A stretch of DNA of 30,857 nucleotides from a virus, in the IMG/VR virus record IMGVR_UViG_3300042565_000220, positions 1 through 30,857 of that record. One strand, 5' to 3'. Below are positions 30,171-30,857 of this stretch, piece after piece. The translations under genes were made by a program, and so were the position numbers. The notes below the pieces were generated by a model that did not search any database, was not told the origin of the DNA, and saw only the letters and a list, made by a program, of their open reading frames with translations. Each line of letters begins with the position of its first letter. The first letter of the stretch is position 1.

Positions 30171-30379
30171 GTCCATTAGCGTGGTTGGAATTAGTTGACA
30201 AGATTGTCAAAGGGGATCGGACAAAATGGGACACTATCTTGCAGATGCCGTTGATTGAGTTCCTGAACACGATTGCTTTCTACAAGGCCAAGACAAAAGA
30301 GAGGCAGAAACGATTGGAGCAGTCAGCGACAAAGGGATTTAACGCATATGTCGTGGCTTGTTTGAACGAGATGTTGTAA
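30089..30379 (+). CDS. Tail chaperone -1 frameshift extension (gpT-like)
   Basis: From the T9 slippery run the -1 frame stays open without a stop to 30379, past the zero-frame stop at 30168-30170. The shift would add GSLSQVIGNYPNLFEGGDEP, then a SVSPLAWLELVDKI stretch and an IEFLNTIAFYKAKTKERQKR helix, making a fusion of about 252 residues against 182 for the short form. The segment after 30185 could be read as a separate 64-residue protein from TTG 30185, but the open join and slippery site favour frameshifting, as in lambda gpG-gpGT. Alternative: RNA polymerase slippage on the T run. Confidence 0.7.
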   Translation, partial: FGSLSQVIGNYPNLFEGGDEPIETGSVSPLAWLELVDKIVKGDRTKWDTILQMPLIEFLNTIAFYKAKTKERQKRLEQSATKGFNAYVVACLNEML

Positions 30380-30405
30380 CAAATTATTGGCAGTATTTGT
30401 TACAA
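30374..30405 (+). repeat. 11-bp perfect inverted repeat over the chaperone stop
   Basis: TTGTAACAAAT (30374-30384) pairs with ATTTGTTACAA (30395-30405) across 10 bases and includes the stop codon of the long chaperone frame. A second hairpin, TTGGCA (30387-30392) with TGCCAA (30408-30413), uses overlapping bases, so the two are mutually exclusive. No T run follows, so a simple terminator is doubtful. Confidence 0.75.
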
Positions 30406-30586
30406 ATTGCCAAAATATAGGATTAGTGGCAAATGTTTGCATTCCCTATCGGGAAGATGTTGAAGGTGGTTCATTCAATCCCCTTGTTTTATACTGAAAG
30501 GTATTATACCCTTAAACATATAACTTGCCATAAAAGGGACAAAACTATATGCTTTTGAGTATTATATTGCACTTTATCGTTGGATA

Positions 30587-30605
30587 TTTGTGACATTATC
30601 ACAAA
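30587..30605. repeat. Operator-like palindrome
   Basis: TTTGTGA and TCACAAA are perfect 7-base inverted arms around CATTA. Its right arm continues as TCACAAAAAA, like the TTCACAAAAA tracts upstream of the promoters at 17860 and 19524. TTATCACAA within it resembles, but does not match, a DnaA box (one base is missing). Confidence 0.7.
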
Positions 30606-30665
30606 AAATAAACCTTAAAGTTGAATCTATCCGTCATAAACTAAACCCATAGGTTAACAATATAT

Positions 30666-30713
30666 TGTGCAATTTGTGCAAATTGGTGTGCAATTAACCA
30701 TTGTATTGTGCAT
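30666..30713 (+). repeat. Iteron-like TGTGCA direct repeats
   Basis: TGTGCAA at 30666 and 30675, TGTGCAA at 30687, TGTGCAT at 30707, with centre-to-centre spacings of 9, 12 and 20 bases. The last copy lies just before the TTG of the tail promoter. Could be binding sites for a phage regulator or initiator. Confidence 0.55.
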
Positions 30714-30747
30714 TTGGGACGCATACCTTGAACCGCTATTTTCTATC
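30714..30747 (+). promoter_or_regulatory. Promoter for tail operon (spans the junction)
   Basis: In the right-hand copy, TTG at 30714-30716 is followed after 20 bases by TATTTTC at 30737-30743, and GTG begins at 30748. The same element is at 7-13 in the left copy. The spacing is the same TTG-N20 seen at three other promoters in this genome and fits the Bacteroidetes -33/-7 arrangement, although the -7 box is a deviant of TAnnTTTG. The core CGCTATTTTCTATC belongs to a family of four similar elements set 11-12 bases before structural start codons. Confidence 0.6.
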
Positions 30748-30857
30748 GTGGCACTATCTATCACACAACAACCAAACGAGTATGCTCCAGCGTACAATGA
30801 TACCAACTTTGTAATTACGGAGTCATCAGGTGGCATCTACACAAAGGACAATTTCAA
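30731..30857. repeat. Terminal direct repeat, right copy
   Basis: Exact second copy of bases 1-127. It repeats the start of the first tail gene: its GTG start falls at 30748 and the reading frame runs off the end of the window. It should be trimmed rather than annotated as a second truncated gene. Confidence 0.95.

Larger units (their letters stand above)
30380..30730. other. 350-base non-coding control region
   Basis: The only long gap in the genome. I see no convincing gene in it on either strand (a 60-codon reverse frame at its right end crosses the artificial junction). It holds several inverted repeats: 30374-30405; GCAAA-TG-TTTGC (30429-30440); TTCCC-TATC-GGGAA (30442-30455); GGTAT-T-ATACC (30500-30510); TTTGTGA-N5-TCACAAA (30587-30605). 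Then four direct copies of TGTGCA (30666, 30675, 30687, 30707). It ends with the tail-operon promoter. The richness in repeats and A/T suggests a replication origin, packaging site or regulatory hub. Confidence 0.7.

Noticed and set aside
30654-30836. Reverse-strand frame of 60 codons at the right end
   Set aside because: It crosses the artificial end overlap and reads antisense to the tail gene start and its promoter; no codon bias or motif.
1-30857. tRNA genes, CRISPR arrays, integrase, insertion sequences
   Set aside because: I found no cloverleaf-like segment with a TTCRA-type T loop, no regularly spaced repeats and no recombinase or transposase motif in any translated gene.

Overview
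The window is one complete, circular phage genome of about 30.73 kb. Its first 127 bases are repeated exactly as its last 127, which is how a circular assembly looks when written linearly. Every convincing gene is on the + strand and genes mostly abut or overlap by 1-20 bases. The structural set (terminase, portal, XkdF-type protease, capsid protein, tape measure, frameshifted tail chaperones, no sheath) points to a small long non-contractile-tailed phage (siphovirus). The host is most likely a member of the Bacteroidetes/Flavobacteriia: several promoters match TTG-N20-TAnnTTTG, structural genes mostly lack Shine-Dalgarno sequences, and the tail, capsid and portal protein styles are those of Bacteroidetes phages. 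No integrase, CRISPR, tRNA gene or clear lysogeny module is seen; a lytic lifestyle is an inference.

Layout on the circle: (1) 26.4-30.4 kb packaging: HNH protein, terminase small-subunit candidate, two small proteins, a glycosyltransferase, terminase large subunit, then a tail assembly chaperone with a T9 slippery run and a -1 extension. (2) A 350-base non-coding region (30380-30730) packed with inverted and direct repeats, leading across the junction to (3) 0-5.7 kb tail proteins and tape measure; (4) 5.7-8.6 kb prohead protease, scaffold candidate, major capsid protein and tail tube candidate, closed by a terminator; (5) 8.7-11.5 kb small structural proteins and a mosaic receptor-binding fibre; (6) 11.4-12.5 kb lysis (two holin-like proteins, a small basic protein, amidase); (7) 12.5-17.8 kb portal, connectors, metallophosphoesterase, DUF3310 and spanin-like proteins; (8) 17.9-21.2 kb early region: small HTH protein, ERF annealing protein, YqaJ exonuclease and a run of tiny proteins with a duplicated NNKQ family; (9) 21.2-25.5 kb a candidate structured RNA, HNH endonucleases, helicase loader, DnaB helicase, DnaA-domain-IV protein and a sigma-like protein; (10) 25.5-26.4 kb small proteins leading back to packaging.

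The genome encodes a helicase, loader, origin-binding-like protein and recombination pair but no DNA polymerase, so it probably borrows the host replisome. Most notable: a 94-base candidate ncRNA with its own promoter, two hairpins whose loops are complementary (kissing loop) and a terminator; a recurring CGCTATTT element placed a nearly constant distance before structural start codons, suggesting leaderless late mRNAs; and a sigma-like gene that might read those promoters. Function calls rest on reading the translated sequences without database searches.
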